From NCBI RefSeq assembly GCF_001949145.1, contig NW_019091480.1, positions 482,543 through 499,040 of the forward strand: a DNA stretch of 16,498 nucleotides, given 5' to 3'. This DNA comes from Acanthaster planci (Eukaryota > Echinodermata > Asteroidea > Valvatida > Acanthasteridae). The position numbers and the translations under genes were made by a program. This document shows, piece after piece, positions 16,328-16,498 of the stretch; position 1 is the stretch's first letter; each line of letters begins with the position of its first letter. Under the pieces are notes generated by a model, which was not told the origin of the DNA, did no database searches, and saw nothing but the letters and a program-made list of their open reading frames with translations.

Positions 16328-16498
16328 ATTGCACATTGGGAATATGAGGCTCTTGATTAGAGTTGCATCTTGGGAATGGGAGGTCCTAGGTTGATTTGCA
16401 TTTTGGGAAGGAAGGTGCTAGGTAGAGTTGCATCTTGGGAATGGGAGGTGCTAGGTTGATTTGCATTTTGGATGGCAGGTGCTAGGCAGAGTTGCATC
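16328..16498 (+). repeat. Minisatellite of 31-34-base units, runs off the window
   Basis: Successive units: 16328-16361, 16362-16394, 16395-16426, 16427-16459, 16460-16490 and a partial unit from 16491. The core is (G/T)TTGCAT(C/T)TTGGGAATGG.AGGTGCTAGGT(T/A)GA. Units 2 and 4 (GTTGCATC type) alternate with units 3 and 5 (TTTGCATTTT type), giving a dimer period of about 65 bases. It begins 12 bases after the exon 19 donor. Confidence 0.9.

Noticed and set aside
1-16498. CRISPR array, bacterial operon or viral genome
   Set aside because: The window is dominated by one spliced animal gene; the only tandem array (16328 onward) has no unique spacers.

Overview
This is animal nuclear DNA. It holds most of one intron-rich protein-coding gene on the + strand, in AT-rich non-coding sequence full of short interspersed and foldback repeats. 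By comparison with the Sec63 family I could assemble 19 consecutive coding exons (1654 to 16315). All introns are GT-AG, all phases agree, and the 653 codons contain no internal stop. The product is SEC63, the J-domain membrane protein of the ER translocon. The gene is cut off at the right edge: the last roughly 100-115 residues and the 3' UTR lie outside. Repeated TACATGTACATG tracts and the recurring AGGGCGCTGT word, together with the protein's character, suggest a marine invertebrate, probably a deuterostome such as an echinoderm or hemichordate. This is an inference; the species cannot be fixed from the window.

Layout. 1-1653 is upstream sequence: a repeat fragment at the left edge, a possible terminal exon of a minus-strand neighbour (204-394), and a presumed SEC63 promoter. 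The start codon sits inside TAAGATGGCGGC, a match to the TISU/YY1 element of genes with very short 5' leaders. Exons 1-3 encode two transmembrane helices and the short loop between them. Exons 3-5 encode the J domain, with HPD in exon 4. Exons 6-8 encode the third transmembrane segment. Exons 8-15 encode the first part of the cytosolic Sec63/Brl region. Exons 16-18 encode a low-complexity Lys/Ala-rich and acidic linker. Exon 19 carries the acidic run and the resumption of conserved sequence.

The introns hold the accessory content. There are foldback (MITE-like) elements in introns 1, 2 and 15. Two copies of one TTAA-ended element, probably piggyBac-type, lie in opposite orientation in introns 6 and 16. 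A tRNA-derived SINE-like element in intron 17 has its 3' part repeated at the left edge of the window. A minisatellite with a two-unit higher-order pattern begins just after the exon 19 donor and runs off the window.

I found no prokaryotic features, CRISPR array, intact tRNA or rRNA gene, or intact transposase. I do not see a new molecular system. The points most worth checking are the TISU start, the paired TTAA elements with conserved subterminal repeats, the SINE-like family, and the possible divergent neighbour.
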